A stretch of DNA of 64,000 nucleotides from Pelagihabitans sp965238025 (GTDB lineage: Bacteria; Bacteroidota; Bacteroidia; Flavobacteriales; Flavobacteriaceae): contig OZ250162.1 of NCBI GenBank assembly GCA_965238025.1, positions 1,798,001 through 1,862,000 on the forward strand. The letters run 5' to 3'. Within the stretch, counting starts at the first letter, position 1; each line of letters begins with the position of its first letter. Made by a program: the position numbers and the translations under genes. Positions 41,529-50,498 of the stretch are shown one piece after another. The notes beneath the pieces were generated by a model that had not been told where the DNA came from, ran no database searches, and saw only the letters and a list, made by a program, of their open reading frames with translations.

Positions 41529-43811
41529 TTAGGAACCGGACAGCACCGTTTTGGCAATAGGGGCACTCATACAATGTTCGGGAATTCCCCACCCATCAAC
41601 CAATACACCAATATGAGGTCTTAGTTCTGTACACAAACGTTCAACACGATTGCGTATGGCTTTTGATTTGTTGTTGCCAATATAACCATGTTCTAAATAC
41701 CATTCCGCATCTTTTCTAATTTCGAATAGCGCATGGAGTGTGCCTAGTTTTTCAAAAAGGGTTTTGTTTTTCCCATCAGGCATTTGTGAGATAAAATCTG
41801 AAAATGTAGTATAGGCCAGTTCTGTAGCATAAGCCTTTCCCAAAGCGATTAAATGGGTCTGTACCTTCATAAAGGCCTGATAAGAAGGCATTCCTTTTTT
41901 AATATATCCTCGAATCCGCATCGCCAAGGTATAGGTCAACCTTCGGGTACGGTAGTCGAACGCATGCCTATGAAACTTTGGGTTATACAAATGAGCCGCA
42001 TCCACTTTATTGGAATACATAGGATTTATGGTGGTCAGCTTATCACTCAGTTGTGTGCCCAATAATTTAAGTACGGAAGAAAAACCTGCACTATTGAATT
42101 CCGCTTTGAAGTCGGATAGTACCCCCTTGGCGGCAAGCAAAAGCAAAACGGTATTGTCCCCTTCAAAAGTGGTAAAGATATCAACATCACCCTTTAGGTC
42201 TGCGATGCGGTTTTCAATAAGGTACCCTTTACCCCCGCAGGCTTCCCGACATTCTTGAATGGTGTCATTGGCATACCAAGTAATAATGGACTTTAAACCT
42301 GCTACCTGTGTTTCAACCAGGCGTTTATCCGGCTGCGATTCATCACAGTAGTCCGTCATCATTTTATCCAAGGTAATATGATATACATAGGCACTTGCCA
42401 CAAGAGGGGTCAAGCGCAATTGATGGGTCGGGTAGTCCATTAAAAGGTCTTCCTGCACTTTTATACTGTCATTGAATTGTCTTCGTTTTAAGGCATGCTT
42501 TATTGCCACCGCCAATGCCATTTTTGCTCCACCAAGTCCAGCCCGGGCAACACATATTCGCCCACCCACCAAAGTGCCCAACATGGTGAAAAATCGCTTA
42601 TTCGGGTTTTTGATATCCGAATGATAGATGCCGCTTTCATCAATATCCCCGTATTTGTTCAATAGGTTTTCTCTGGGCACCCTAACTTGGTTAAACCAAA
42701 TCTTGCCATTGTCCACACCGTTTAGACCAAGTTTATAACCATTGTCTTTAATTTTTACACCGGGGAGCAATTCGTGTTTATCATCCCGAATAGGAACTAG
42801 TATAGCATGTACCCCTTGATTTTTTCCATCGACGATCAATTGTGCGAACACCGAGGCCATGGTTGAATGCAGTGCATTGCCAATGTATTCCTTATTATCA
42901 TTTGGCCCAGGGGTATGAATTACAATTTGGTTGGTATTCGTATCATAAGTCGCTGTGGTTTTGACTCCCCGAACATTAGAGCCATGCCCTGTTTCCGTCA
43001 TTGCAAAACAACCAAGAAGTTTGGCCTTTCCCGTTTCGCTTAGATATTTATCGTGGTGTTTTTGGGTTCCCAGTTTTTGAATACTTCCCCCAAATAGACC
43101 AAATTGCACTCCGAATTTTATGGTAAGACTACCATCAACATACATCATGTTTTCGAACATATAGGCATAACCTTCCATATCTTCGGTTCCTCCATAGGCA
43201 CTAGGGTACGCCAAAGCGCCATATCCTCTATCAGCTAGAAACCGAACCTGCCCTAAAACTACTTCGCGAAACTCCTCTTTGGTCCTGTGAATACCCCATT
43301 TGAAAATAGGGTCGCTCAGAACCGCTCGAAATTCGTCAACTAGTTTTGCATGTTTTCCCTTTAGGATAGTATCTATTTCATGGGAATCATAATAATCCGA
43401 GGTTGTTTCGTGTTCAACCGCTACATCAAATAAATGATTGTAATGATTGGGTTGAATCCCAAGATTGACCTCAATCTCCTTTAATTGATTATTAAACTCA
43501 TCGTTCGATTTATAAAAGCTCGCCATACGCTGGCTTAACGAACTTAAAGGATAGGTGTCACTTTCTATCAATTTCACTTCCGAGTTGTGAACTAATTGTT
43601 TCCAGCCTTTTAATTCGTTATCGGCCGGTGGTTGGTCACGTTTTAACCAGGAGCGTAATAACTTTTGGTCTTCTTTCGTCAGGGTTTCATCATCTTCCAA
43701 CGCCTTTTGAACTATGTTGATTTCAGATGCCGACAAAAGATCGTCTGACCAGATTACATAAAAGAATGGGATGTAAGGTAAAATTCGAAGGGAATAATCG
43801 CGCTTTTTCAT
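41529..43811 (-). CDS. Acyl-CoA oxidase/dehydrogenase-like flavoprotein
   Basis: The 760-residue protein resembles eukaryotic-type acyl-CoA oxidases more than ordinary acyl-CoA dehydrogenases of about 380 residues. The FAD-binding signature CFAMTETGHGSNVRGVKTT is in the form typical of acyl-CoA oxidase (MTExGHGSN), and CREACGGKGYL lies in the later helical domain. An N-terminal helical region (about 1-150), beta-domain (about 240-400) and long C-terminal helical part give the overall layout. The product would be trans-2-enoyl-CoA for fatty acid beta-oxidation; whether electrons go to oxygen or to an electron-transfer flavoprotein cannot be seen. It is downstream of pckA, separated by a terminator. 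Confidence 0.85.
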   Translation of the reverse strand: MKKRDYSLRILPYIPFFYVIWSDDLLSASEINIVQKALEDDETLTKEDQKLLRSWLKRDQPPADNELKGWKQLVHNSEVKLIESDTYPLSSLSQRMASFYKSNDEFNNQLKEIEVNLGIQPNHYNHLFDVAVEHETTSDYYDSHEIDTILKGKHAKLVDEFRAVLSDPIFKWGIHRTKEEFREVVLGQVRFLADRGYGALAYPSAYGGTEDMEGYAYMFENMMYVDGSLTIKFGVQFGLFGGSIQKLGTQKHHDKYLSETGKAKLLGCFAMTETGHGSNVRGVKTTATYDTNTNQIVIHTPGPNDNKEYIGNALHSTMASVFAQLIVDGKNQGVHAILVPIRDDKHELLPGVKIKDNGYKLGLNGVDNGKIWFNQVRVPRENLLNKYGDIDESGIYHSDIKNPNKRFFTMLGTLVGGRICVARAGLGGAKMALAVAIKHALKRRQFNDSIKVQEDLLMDYPTHQLRLTPLVASAYVYHITLDKMMTDYCDESQPDKRLVETQVAGLKSIITWYANDTIQECREACGGKGYLIENRIADLKGDVDIFTTFEGDNTVLLLLAAKGVLSDFKAEFNSAGFSSVLKLLGTQLSDKLTTINPMYSNKVDAAHLYNPKFHRHAFDYRTRRLTYTLAMRIRGYIKKGMPSYQAFMKVQTHLIALGKAYATELAYTTFSDFISQMPDGKNKTLFEKLGTLHALFEIRKDAEWYLEHGYIGNNKSKAIRNRVERLCTELRPHIGVLVDGWGIPEHCMSAPIAKTVLSGS

Positions 43812-43855
43812 AAGCTGAAATTACGATTTATATAGCAATCATAAATTGGAACGTA

Positions 43856-43890
43856 ATAAAAAGTCCCCATTGCATAAGGCAATGGGGACA
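43856..43890 (-). terminator. Intrinsic terminator of pckA
   Basis: An eleven-base-pair perfect stem (GTCCCCATTGC at 43863-43873 with GCAATGGGGAC at 43879-43889) has a T-run on the minus strand side (plus-strand A-run 43858-43862). It lies 24 bases past the pckA stop codon. Confidence 0.9.
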
Positions 43891-43913
43891 ACAATATAAT
43901 ATGAAAGTGTTTT

Positions 43914-45503
43914 CTAAGACTGTAGGGAAAAATCCTTTGGCCCAGCTGCAACGATTTCTGGATTCACATTGGCCTTGAACTTTTCAAAGTTTTCATTGAA
44001 TAGTCCAACCAATTTGCTCTTAACCTCGGCATACTTGGCCTTATCTTCCCATGTGTTTTTAGGAATAAGTACTTCTGACGGTACTCCTGGGCAGCTTGTA
44101 GGTATTTGGAAACCAAATTCCGCATCGGCTACGTATTCAACATGGTCAAAATCGTGGTTATGAATGGCATCGATCATCGCCCTTGTATATTTCAGTTTCA
44201 TACGGGAACCACTACCATTCCAGCCCGTGTTTACAAGCCAAGCAGTTGCTTTGTGCGTCTTGATTTTTTCAGCCAACAATTCAGCATATCTATTTGGATG
44301 CCACATCATAAAAGCAGCTCCGAAACAAGCACTAAAAGTTGCTTGAGGTTCTGTTACACCCATTTCGGTTCCGGCAACTTTTGCGGTGTACCCCGAGATA
44401 AAATGGTAACTGGCCTGCTCTGGGGTCAGTTTACTCACAGGAGGCAATACTCCAAAGGCATCACATGTTAGAAAGATGATGTTCTCCGGATGACCGGCAA
44501 CACATGGCATTTGAATATTGTCTATAAAATGTATCGGATAGGATGCCCTGGTGTTTTGCGTAATCGAAACATCCGTATAGTCTACTTTTCGAGTGTTTTC
44601 GTCATAGACTACATTTTCGAGCACGGTTCCGAATCGAATGGCGTTGAAAATATCGGGTTCGTTTTCTTCCGACAAATCAATGGCTTTTGCATAGCATCCT
44701 CCTTCAATATTAAAAGTGCCTTCGTCGGTCCAGCAATGCTCATCGTCGCCGATCAATTTACGTTTAGGATCGGCACTTAGGGTAGTTTTTCCCGTTCCTG
44801 AAAGTCCAAAAAGAATAGATACATCGCCTTTTTCACCCACATTGGCAGAACAGTGCATAGGCATAACGTTCTCTAGGGGCATTAAGTAGTTCATTACCCC
44901 GAAAATACCCTTCTTCATTTCTCCGGCGTATTCGGTACCTAGGATAACTATTTCCTTGCGCTCTAGGTTGACGTCTACACTGGTTTTTGAAGTCATTTCA
45001 GAGGTATATCTGTTTGCGGGAAATTGCCCTGCATTAAAAACGATATAGTCAGGTTCACCAAAATTAGCCAGTTCTTCTTCACTGGGCATAATCAGCATGT
45101 TCCGCATGAATAGGGCATGATAGGCCCTCGTACAGACGATTCTTGTTTTAATCCGATATTTTGGGTCCCAACCCGCATAGGCATCAACAACATAAAGATG
45201 ATTACAGGTATTTAGGTAATCCAAAGCACGTTCGTGGTTTACCATAAAAGTGTGTTCATCCAGACCAATATTGATATCTCCCCAATCGATATTCTTTTCG
45301 GAATCGGGATGGCGAACGATTCTTTTGTCCTTCGGGCTCCTGCCGGTTTTCTCACCTGAGTAGGTCATTAGGGCACCAACATCTGAGATTGCGGTTCCCT
45401 TCTCTAAACGAAGGCCTAGTTCATATAAAACCGGGGCACTACTATTGCGATATATTTTTTTGGTTTCAATACCGTATTGTTTTAAGTTGAATGTTTGTTC
45501 CAT
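43914..45503 (-). CDS. pckA: ATP-dependent phosphoenolpyruvate carboxykinase
   Basis: This enzyme converts oxaloacetate and ATP to phosphoenolpyruvate, carbon dioxide and ADP, the entry step of gluconeogenesis. The 529-residue protein has the ATP-type motifs: P-loop GLSGTGKTTLSADP, then LIGDDEHCWTDEGTFNIEGG with metal-binding residues, and the substrate-binding GRSPKDKRIVRH near the start. The stretch NTGWNGSGSRMKLKYTRAMI is typical of the C-terminal lobe. It is transcribed alone, with a strong terminator. With the malic enzyme at 53909-56206 it controls flow between four- and three-carbon acids. Confidence 0.97.
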   Translation of the reverse strand: MEQTFNLKQYGIETKKIYRNSSAPVLYELGLRLEKGTAISDVGALMTYSGEKTGRSPKDKRIVRHPDSEKNIDWGDINIGLDEHTFMVNHERALDYLNTCNHLYVVDAYAGWDPKYRIKTRIVCTRAYHALFMRNMLIMPSEEELANFGEPDYIVFNAGQFPANRYTSEMTSKTSVDVNLERKEIVILGTEYAGEMKKGIFGVMNYLMPLENVMPMHCSANVGEKGDVSILFGLSGTGKTTLSADPKRKLIGDDEHCWTDEGTFNIEGGCYAKAIDLSEENEPDIFNAIRFGTVLENVVYDENTRKVDYTDVSITQNTRASYPIHFIDNIQMPCVAGHPENIIFLTCDAFGVLPPVSKLTPEQASYHFISGYTAKVAGTEMGVTEPQATFSACFGAAFMMWHPNRYAELLAEKIKTHKATAWLVNTGWNGSGSRMKLKYTRAMIDAIHNHDFDHVEYVADAEFGFQIPTSCPGVPSEVLIPKNTWEDKAKYAEVKSKLVGLFNENFEKFKANVNPEIVAAGPKDFSLQS

Positions 45504-45621
45504 AATTCACTTTTTTAGCCGTTCTTCATTCCATTTATAAATAACTTGAACAAAGGTTCTGATTATCTCTTAAAGAAAAGATGACAAATGTCATACAGCT
45601 CGGTAAATGGCTTATTAGGGC

Positions 45622-45654
45622 TTGATTTTTAAGACATCGTTTTTACTATCTTTG
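45622..45654 (+). promoter_or_regulatory. Bacteroidetes-type promoter of ruvB
   Basis: TTG at 45622-45624, a 22-base spacer and TATCTTTG at 45647-45654 match the consensus. The predicted start of transcription is about 45659, only some three bases before the ruvB ATG at 45662, so the transcript would be leaderless or nearly so. Confidence 0.7.
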
Positions 45655-45661
45655 TTAGCCT

Positions 45662-46684
45662 ATGAATGAGTACTTAGATGCTACAGGAGAACACTTCTCC
45701 CCAGAGGAAATTGATATCGAAAGGGCCTTGCGTCCGATTACCTTTGACGATTTTACTGGGCAGGAACAAGTGCTTGAAAATCTAAAGGTTTTCGTTGAGG
45801 CTGCCAATCAGCGGGATGAGGCATTGGATCATACTCTGTTTCATGGTCCTCCAGGCTTGGGGAAGACCACCTTGGCGCATATTCTGGCCAATGAGTTGGG
45901 AGTGGGTATTAAAATTACCTCCGGACCGGTTTTGGATAAGCCAGGTGATTTGGCCGGGCTCCTTACCAATCTGGAAGAACGGGACGTATTATTTATTGAT
46001 GAGATACATCGCTTAAGTCCGGTGGTAGAGGAGTACCTCTATTCTGCCATGGAAGATTATAAAATTGATATCATGATCGAAACGGGACCGAATGCCCGTT
46101 CGGTACAGATTAATTTAAATCCGTTTACACTAATCGGGGCGACCACCCGTTCAGGGTTGTTGACTTCCCCAATGCGGGCAAGATTTGGCATCCAAAGCCG
46201 ATTACAATATTATTCTACCGAACTTTTGTCCACTATCGTTGAACGCAGTGCTGAGATTTTAAAAGTGCCTATTTCTCAGGATGCCGCTATTGAAATTGCG
46301 GGTAGAAGTCGGGGAACACCTAGAATCTGTAATGCATTATTGCGTCGTGTTCGCGATTTTGCCCAGATTAAGGGCAACGGCAATATTGATATGGATATTT
46401 CTAAATATAGCCTAAAAGCCTTGAACGTAGATGCCCATGGATTGGATGAAATGGACAATAAGATTTTGACGACCATAATCGATAAGTTTAAAGGTGGCCC
46501 CGTAGGCATTACTACATTGGCTACTGCAGTTTCAGAAAGTTCGGAGACTATAGAAGAAGTATATGAACCTTTTCTCATACAACAAGGTTTTATCATGCGC
46601 ACACCACGGGGAAGGGAAGTAACCGAATTGGCCTACAAGCATTTGGGCAGGATAAAAGGAGGCCCTCAACCTGGACTTTTTTAA
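45662..46684 (+). CDS. ruvB: Holliday junction branch migration helicase RuvB
   Basis: RuvB is the AAA+ motor that, with RuvA, drives branch migration of Holliday junctions. The 340-residue product has normal length. It shows the Walker A GPPGLGKTT, Walker B LFIDEIHRL, sensor region LIGATTRSGLLTSPMRARFG, and the C-terminal winged-helix part (DEMDNKILTTIIDKFKGGPVG, then QGFIMRTPRGREVTELAYKHLG). A promoter lies immediately upstream with almost no leader. Its stop codon overlaps the ATG of the P450 gene (TAATG), so the two are translationally coupled. ruvA is 9.7 kb away, not adjacent. Confidence 0.98.
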   Translation: MNEYLDATGEHFSPEEIDIERALRPITFDDFTGQEQVLENLKVFVEAANQRDEALDHTLFHGPPGLGKTTLAHILANELGVGIKITSGPVLDKPGDLAGLLTNLEERDVLFIDEIHRLSPVVEEYLYSAMEDYKIDIMIETGPNARSVQINLNPFTLIGATTRSGLLTSPMRARFGIQSRLQYYSTELLSTIVERSAEILKVPISQDAAIEIAGRSRGTPRICNALLRRVRDFAQIKGNGNIDMDISKYSLKALNVDAHGLDEMDNKILTTIIDKFKGGPVGITTLATAVSESSETIEEVYEPFLIQQGFIMRTPRGREVTELAYKHLGRIKGGPQPGLF

Positions 46685-48009
46685 TGAATACGATTCCTAC
46701 TATTTCCCGATTAAAAGTTCTAAGGAACCGAAGACGTATTCTTAAAAACCCGCTGCCCTTTCATCGTGAAAATTTTGAAAAATACGGCGATACTTTTAAG
46801 ATTGATCTAGGTAGAGGGAGTAGATGGGTGTTTACCAGAAAATCGGAATCCATTAAATACATCCTTCAAAAAAATCATAAAAATTATTATAAATCCGATT
46901 TACAGACCAAAGATTTGGCCAAGTATATTGGTCAAGGGTTGTTGACCTCTAACGGGGACTTTTGGAGGGTACATCGCCGAATGATCCAACCCGCTTTTCA
47001 CAAGAAGAAGCTCGAGGGTCTAATGGGTATAATGTACAGGGCCATTAAGGAAGAGCTTCAGGAAATCAAAACGGATACGGAGTACGATATTTTCCCACCA
47101 ATGGGTGATTTGGCTTTTCAAGTAGTGGCACAATCCCTGTTTGGTGCGACCGACATTCGTTCTAGGATGCGAACCCTAAAAGATATTACCATTCGCAATC
47201 AAGAGATGCTTATCAAGGAAATGCGACTGCCTTATTTTAAATGGTGGTTTAAACTTAGCGGGGAGATAAAAAAACATTTGAAATTAAGCGAGGAAGCGGT
47301 TGCACTCCTTAATGAAATCATTCAAGAAAGGATTGATTCAAAAAAGGAAAAAGATGACCTGTTGGATATGCTTTTAAATGCCCGGTATGAAGATGGGACC
47401 GCAATGTCAAGAAAACAATTGATCGATGAGGTTCAGATTCTCTTCACGGCAGGTCACGAGACAACGGCCAACGCTTTGAGTTTTGCGCTGTTTTTTCTGG
47501 CCAAGCACCCCAACAGTCAGGATAAGGTGTACCAAGAAATAAAAACACTGGATTTTGAGTCGGGTGAATATATGCAGTTGTTGCGCCAATTGCCTTTTAC
47601 CAAACAATGTATTGAAGAGGCCATGCGATTATACCCGCCGGCCTATTTCATAGATAGGGTAAGTTTGGATACCGATAAAATGGATGGCCACGAGTTTAAA
47701 AAGGGTTCGGTGTGGCTGATGAATATATATGAACTACATCGTCATCCCGATTTCTGGGATCGACCCGATGAGTTTAGGCCTGAACGTTTTGACCCAGCAA
47801 ATAAAAAGGATTTTTCGAATTATTATTTTCCTTTTGGGGCTGGCCCCAGAATGTGCATAGGTAACAATTTTGCGATGTATGAGATGATAATGACCGTTGC
47901 CCTATTACTTAAAAAGTATAAGCTATCAAGTTCTAATGATATCGTTGAAGTGAATCCATTGATAACGCTTAAACCTGCGGGAGTTCCTATCATGTTTTCC
48001 CCAAGATAG
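46684..48009 (+). CDS. Cytochrome P450
   Basis: Cytochrome P450s insert one oxygen atom into substrates using electrons from redox partners. The 441-residue protein has all family landmarks: I-helix AGHETTANALSF (oxygen activation), the K-helix pair EEAMRLYPP (ExxR), PERFDP, and the heme loop FPFGAGPRMCIG with Cys391 as heme ligand. There is no N-terminal membrane helix or signal peptide, so it is soluble in the cytoplasm. The sequence resembles the CYP4/CYP102-type branch, many of whose members oxidise fatty acids; the substrate here is unknown. No ferredoxin or reductase gene is adjacent. Its ATG overlaps the ruvB stop, an unexpected pairing. Confidence 0.95.
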   Translation: MNTIPTISRLKVLRNRRRILKNPLPFHRENFEKYGDTFKIDLGRGSRWVFTRKSESIKYILQKNHKNYYKSDLQTKDLAKYIGQGLLTSNGDFWRVHRRMIQPAFHKKKLEGLMGIMYRAIKEELQEIKTDTEYDIFPPMGDLAFQVVAQSLFGATDIRSRMRTLKDITIRNQEMLIKEMRLPYFKWWFKLSGEIKKHLKLSEEAVALLNEIIQERIDSKKEKDDLLDMLLNARYEDGTAMSRKQLIDEVQILFTAGHETTANALSFALFFLAKHPNSQDKVYQEIKTLDFESGEYMQLLRQLPFTKQCIEEAMRLYPPAYFIDRVSLDTDKMDGHEFKKGSVWLMNIYELHRHPDFWDRPDEFRPERFDPANKKDFSNYYFPFGAGPRMCIGNNFAMYEMIMTVALLLKKYKLSSSNDIVEVNPLITLKPAGVPIMFSPR

Positions 48010-48078
48010 ATGGGCTGTACTTTAGAGGTCAAGTCTAATAATCGGAATGGGGACCAAAACCTTAAATTTCAAAAATAG

Positions 48079-48086
48079 TATATTTG
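48079..48086 (+). promoter_or_regulatory. Probable -7 promoter element of the SRPBCC gene
   Basis: TATATTTG matches TAnnTTTG, 108 bases before the start codon of the SRPBCC-family gene. A TTG at the proper distance was not found. The leader between has no evident fold. Confidence 0.45.
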
Positions 48087-48193
48087 TACCTAAGCTATTA
48101 GTAACTAACTACTTGGTGTGTAATAAAACTATTCTTGGTTCGGATAGCACTATCAAATGACACATTTTATACTAACAACTTAAAACTACAATC

Positions 48194-49231
48194 ATGAAAA
48201 TTCTAAAGTACATTTTATTATTTCTATTAATTGCGGCAATTGGTTTGGTAATTTATGCCATGATGCAACCGGATGCTTTTGAAGTAAAGCGCACGAGAGT
48301 ACTAGACGCTCCTACGGAAGTGGTTTATAACAACGTTTCCGATTATAAAAATTGGGAAGCATGGTTGCCTTGGAAAGAGGAGGATCCCGATATGATTATT
48401 ACTTACGGTGAACAAACTCAAGGAAAGGGGGCTTCCTATAGCTGGAGTGCGGCTGATGGCAATGGTAGTATGAAAATGGTAGAAGCTAAACCTAATGAAG
48501 TTATCGAAAACGAACTCGCTTTCGAAGGAATGAATCCCTCCAAAACCAGATGGACATTTAAACCGGTCGAAGGTGGTACTGAGGTTACTTGGGCAATGAA
48601 AGCAGAGAAATTACCTTTTATGATGAAATTGTTTAGCGCAGTTAGCGGGGGGTATGATAATATGATGGGCCCGATGTTTGATCGGGGGTTGGAAAAACTG
48701 GATAGTATCACAAATATCAGTGCAATGGAACTTGAAAAAATTAATAATGCCTTCACGCTCGGCGCTGTTGCTAAAAAATCGATGGATGCGCAGCATTTTA
48801 TTGGATATCCGCATAAAGCAAATATGAACGAGGTTGATATAACTAAAATATTTATGGAATCGATGCCCAAAGCCGGAATGTATGCCGCTGAAAAGGGATG
48901 GGAACCCGGCTCCTACATGCCTTCCGCAATTTTTAATAATTGGGATTACGAAACTGGGGAGGTAGACTTCTTAGTTGGATTAATTCTAGACAAAAAAGCT
49001 GATTTGGCCGAGGGTATGAAAGCTGTTAATTTGCCAAAAGGAGATGTTGTGATGATATCTAAATTCGGAAACTATGGTAGCGGAGATGAAAAGGCCCACA
49101 TGGCTATCGATAAGTTCATGAAGGATAATAACCTTACGATCAATGGACCCGTTTACGAGATGTATGTAAATGACCCTACCCTGGTAAAACCAAATGAAAT
49201 ACAGACTGATATTTATTATCCTGTAAAGTAG
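48194..49231 (+). CDS. Membrane-anchored SRPBCC domain fused to GyrI-like effector-binding domain
   Basis: The 345-residue protein starts with one hydrophobic helix (about 4-24) without a clear cleavage site, so it is probably anchored in the inner membrane. Residues about 30-170 form an SRPBCC (polyketide cyclase/START-like) ligand-binding domain (VKRTRVLDAPTEVVYNNVSDYKNWEAW, then TRWTFKPVEGGTEVTWAM). Residues about 190-345 resemble the effector-binding domain of GyrI/BmrR regulators (YAAEKGWEPGSYMPSAIFNNWD, MISKFGNYGSGDEKAHMAIDKF, DIYYPVK). No DNA-binding domain is present. Both parts suggest binding of small hydrophobic molecules; the role is unknown. It is followed by a strong terminator. 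Confidence 0.85.
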   Translation: MKILKYILLFLLIAAIGLVIYAMMQPDAFEVKRTRVLDAPTEVVYNNVSDYKNWEAWLPWKEEDPDMIITYGEQTQGKGASYSWSAADGNGSMKMVEAKPNEVIENELAFEGMNPSKTRWTFKPVEGGTEVTWAMKAEKLPFMMKLFSAVSGGYDNMMGPMFDRGLEKLDSITNISAMELEKINNAFTLGAVAKKSMDAQHFIGYPHKANMNEVDITKIFMESMPKAGMYAAEKGWEPGSYMPSAIFNNWDYETGEVDFLVGLILDKKADLAEGMKAVNLPKGDVVMISKFGNYGSGDEKAHMAIDKFMKDNNLTINGPVYEMYVNDPTLVKPNEIQTDIYYPVK

Positions 49232-49251
49232 TAGATTGAAGTTTTCTTTAA

Positions 49252-49284
49252 AAGGGGGGAGCGGCCATTGGCCGCTCCCCTTTC
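49252..49284. terminator. Strong GC-rich terminator, probably bidirectional
   Basis: The segment GGGGAGCGGCC (49256-49266) pairs perfectly with GGCCGCTCCCC (49270-49280) across a three-base loop, with T residues after it and A residues before it. It ends the SRPBCC transcript and can also stop the convergent ABC exporter transcript. Confidence 0.85.
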
Positions 49285-49318
49285 CTTTGTAAAAGCATTA
49301 TTTGTGGTTTCGCCAAGG

Positions 49319-50497
49319 CTACTTCAAAATCGCATTTTCATCCGAAAACTTTTTATAGCTAAAATAAATGGCGCCCACGGCAAAAGCGATTAGCGAAACA
49401 AGAATAGCTGCATACTGAGCCATGTCTATGGTACCCGCCATAATTTCCTTAACACTTAGTCCAATATTCAAAACAGGAATCGGTACAGTTGCCCAGCTAA
49501 GTTCTATTCCGGGCATCATGGCCAGCACCAGCGGAATGATAATTATCATAATAATAGGGGTAGCCTTACTTTGCGCCTCCTTAAAGGTAGTGGCACCAGC
49601 AATTAGGGCTATGATAAAACCGGAGAGAAATAATGCAAACGGAATCAACAATAGCATAATCATGGTCACCGATTGAAAGTTCAACATTTCGTTGATGGCA
49701 ATTTTCAAGTTTTCAGGAATCCCATCTATGAATTTCAGCCCTGCAATCAGGCCCACTAAGTTCAGAACGGCCGGAACAAAGCCTAAAATGGAAGCAACAA
49801 TCGCTTTCCCCAGTAGGACTTTAAATTTTGAGATGGGCAGTGATAGGGTTGTTTCTATGGTTTTACGTTCTTTCTCCCCGGTAACAAGGTCTATGGCAGC
49901 CAGTAGACATCCGCCCCACATGGTCAGGATAAATAGGTAGGGAATAAACCCGCCTATACGCTTTCCGATCAACTCTTTTTGCTCGCCTACTTCCACATAA
50001 TTTTCATTAAAAGGAGTGAGTTTTTCAGTTGAGATTTGCAAGCGATTCATACGTTTTTCCTTAATTCCTGCAGCGTAGATTGCCAGCATTTTAGAAACGC
50101 GTGCGTTTACATTTTCCTTGGTGCCGTTGCGGTAAATCTGAACGTTGGCGGTACGCAGACTATCCATGTCGGTATTCCATTCACCAGGAAATACCACTGC
50201 GGTTTGTATGGTCTCATCATCGATCAAGGTTTTAAAATCTATAGACTCGTCATAAGTGGTGATCTTGTTGAGGGTATCATTGGCAACCAGTTGTACAAAA
50301 TCCTCCGGGGCATTTACCAATCCGATTTCAACCGATTTCCCTTGTTCGTTTTTATCGATCATTTCGGTAACTTTTATCATTCCAAATATCAGAATAGGTA
50401 CCAATAAGGTAGGTAGCACTATAGAATTGATAATGGTTTTCCGGTCTCTTAGAAGCTCTGTAAGCTCTTTTTTGATAATAATAAATAACTCGTTCAT
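49319..50497 (-). CDS. ABC-2 type transporter permease (NatB-like)
   Basis: The 392-residue membrane protein has a hydrophobic helix near residue 25-45, a long extracytoplasmic domain (about 45-185, with FVQLVANDTLNKITT and VNARVSKMLAIYAAG), then five further helices (about 188-385). The motif GEKERKTIETTLSLPISKFKVLLGK is the short cytoplasmic helix found in NatB/ABC-2 permeases. In Bacillus, NatAB is a sodium exporter; the exported substrate here is unknown. The ATPase gene lies directly upstream with one base between its stop and this start, so they form one transporter. Confidence 0.9.
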   Translation of the reverse strand: MNELFIIIKKELTELLRDRKTIINSIVLPTLLVPILIFGMIKVTEMIDKNEQGKSVEIGLVNAPEDFVQLVANDTLNKITTYDESIDFKTLIDDETIQTAVVFPGEWNTDMDSLRTANVQIYRNGTKENVNARVSKMLAIYAAGIKEKRMNRLQISTEKLTPFNENYVEVGEQKELIGKRIGGFIPYLFILTMWGGCLLAAIDLVTGEKERKTIETTLSLPISKFKVLLGKAIVASILGFVPAVLNLVGLIAGLKFIDGIPENLKIAINEMLNFQSVTMIMLLLIPFALFLSGFIIALIAGATTFKEAQSKATPIIMIIIIPLVLAMMPGIELSWATVPIPVLNIGLSVKEIMAGTIDMAQYAAILVSLIAFAVGAIYFSYKKFSDENAILK

Positions 50498-50498
50498 C

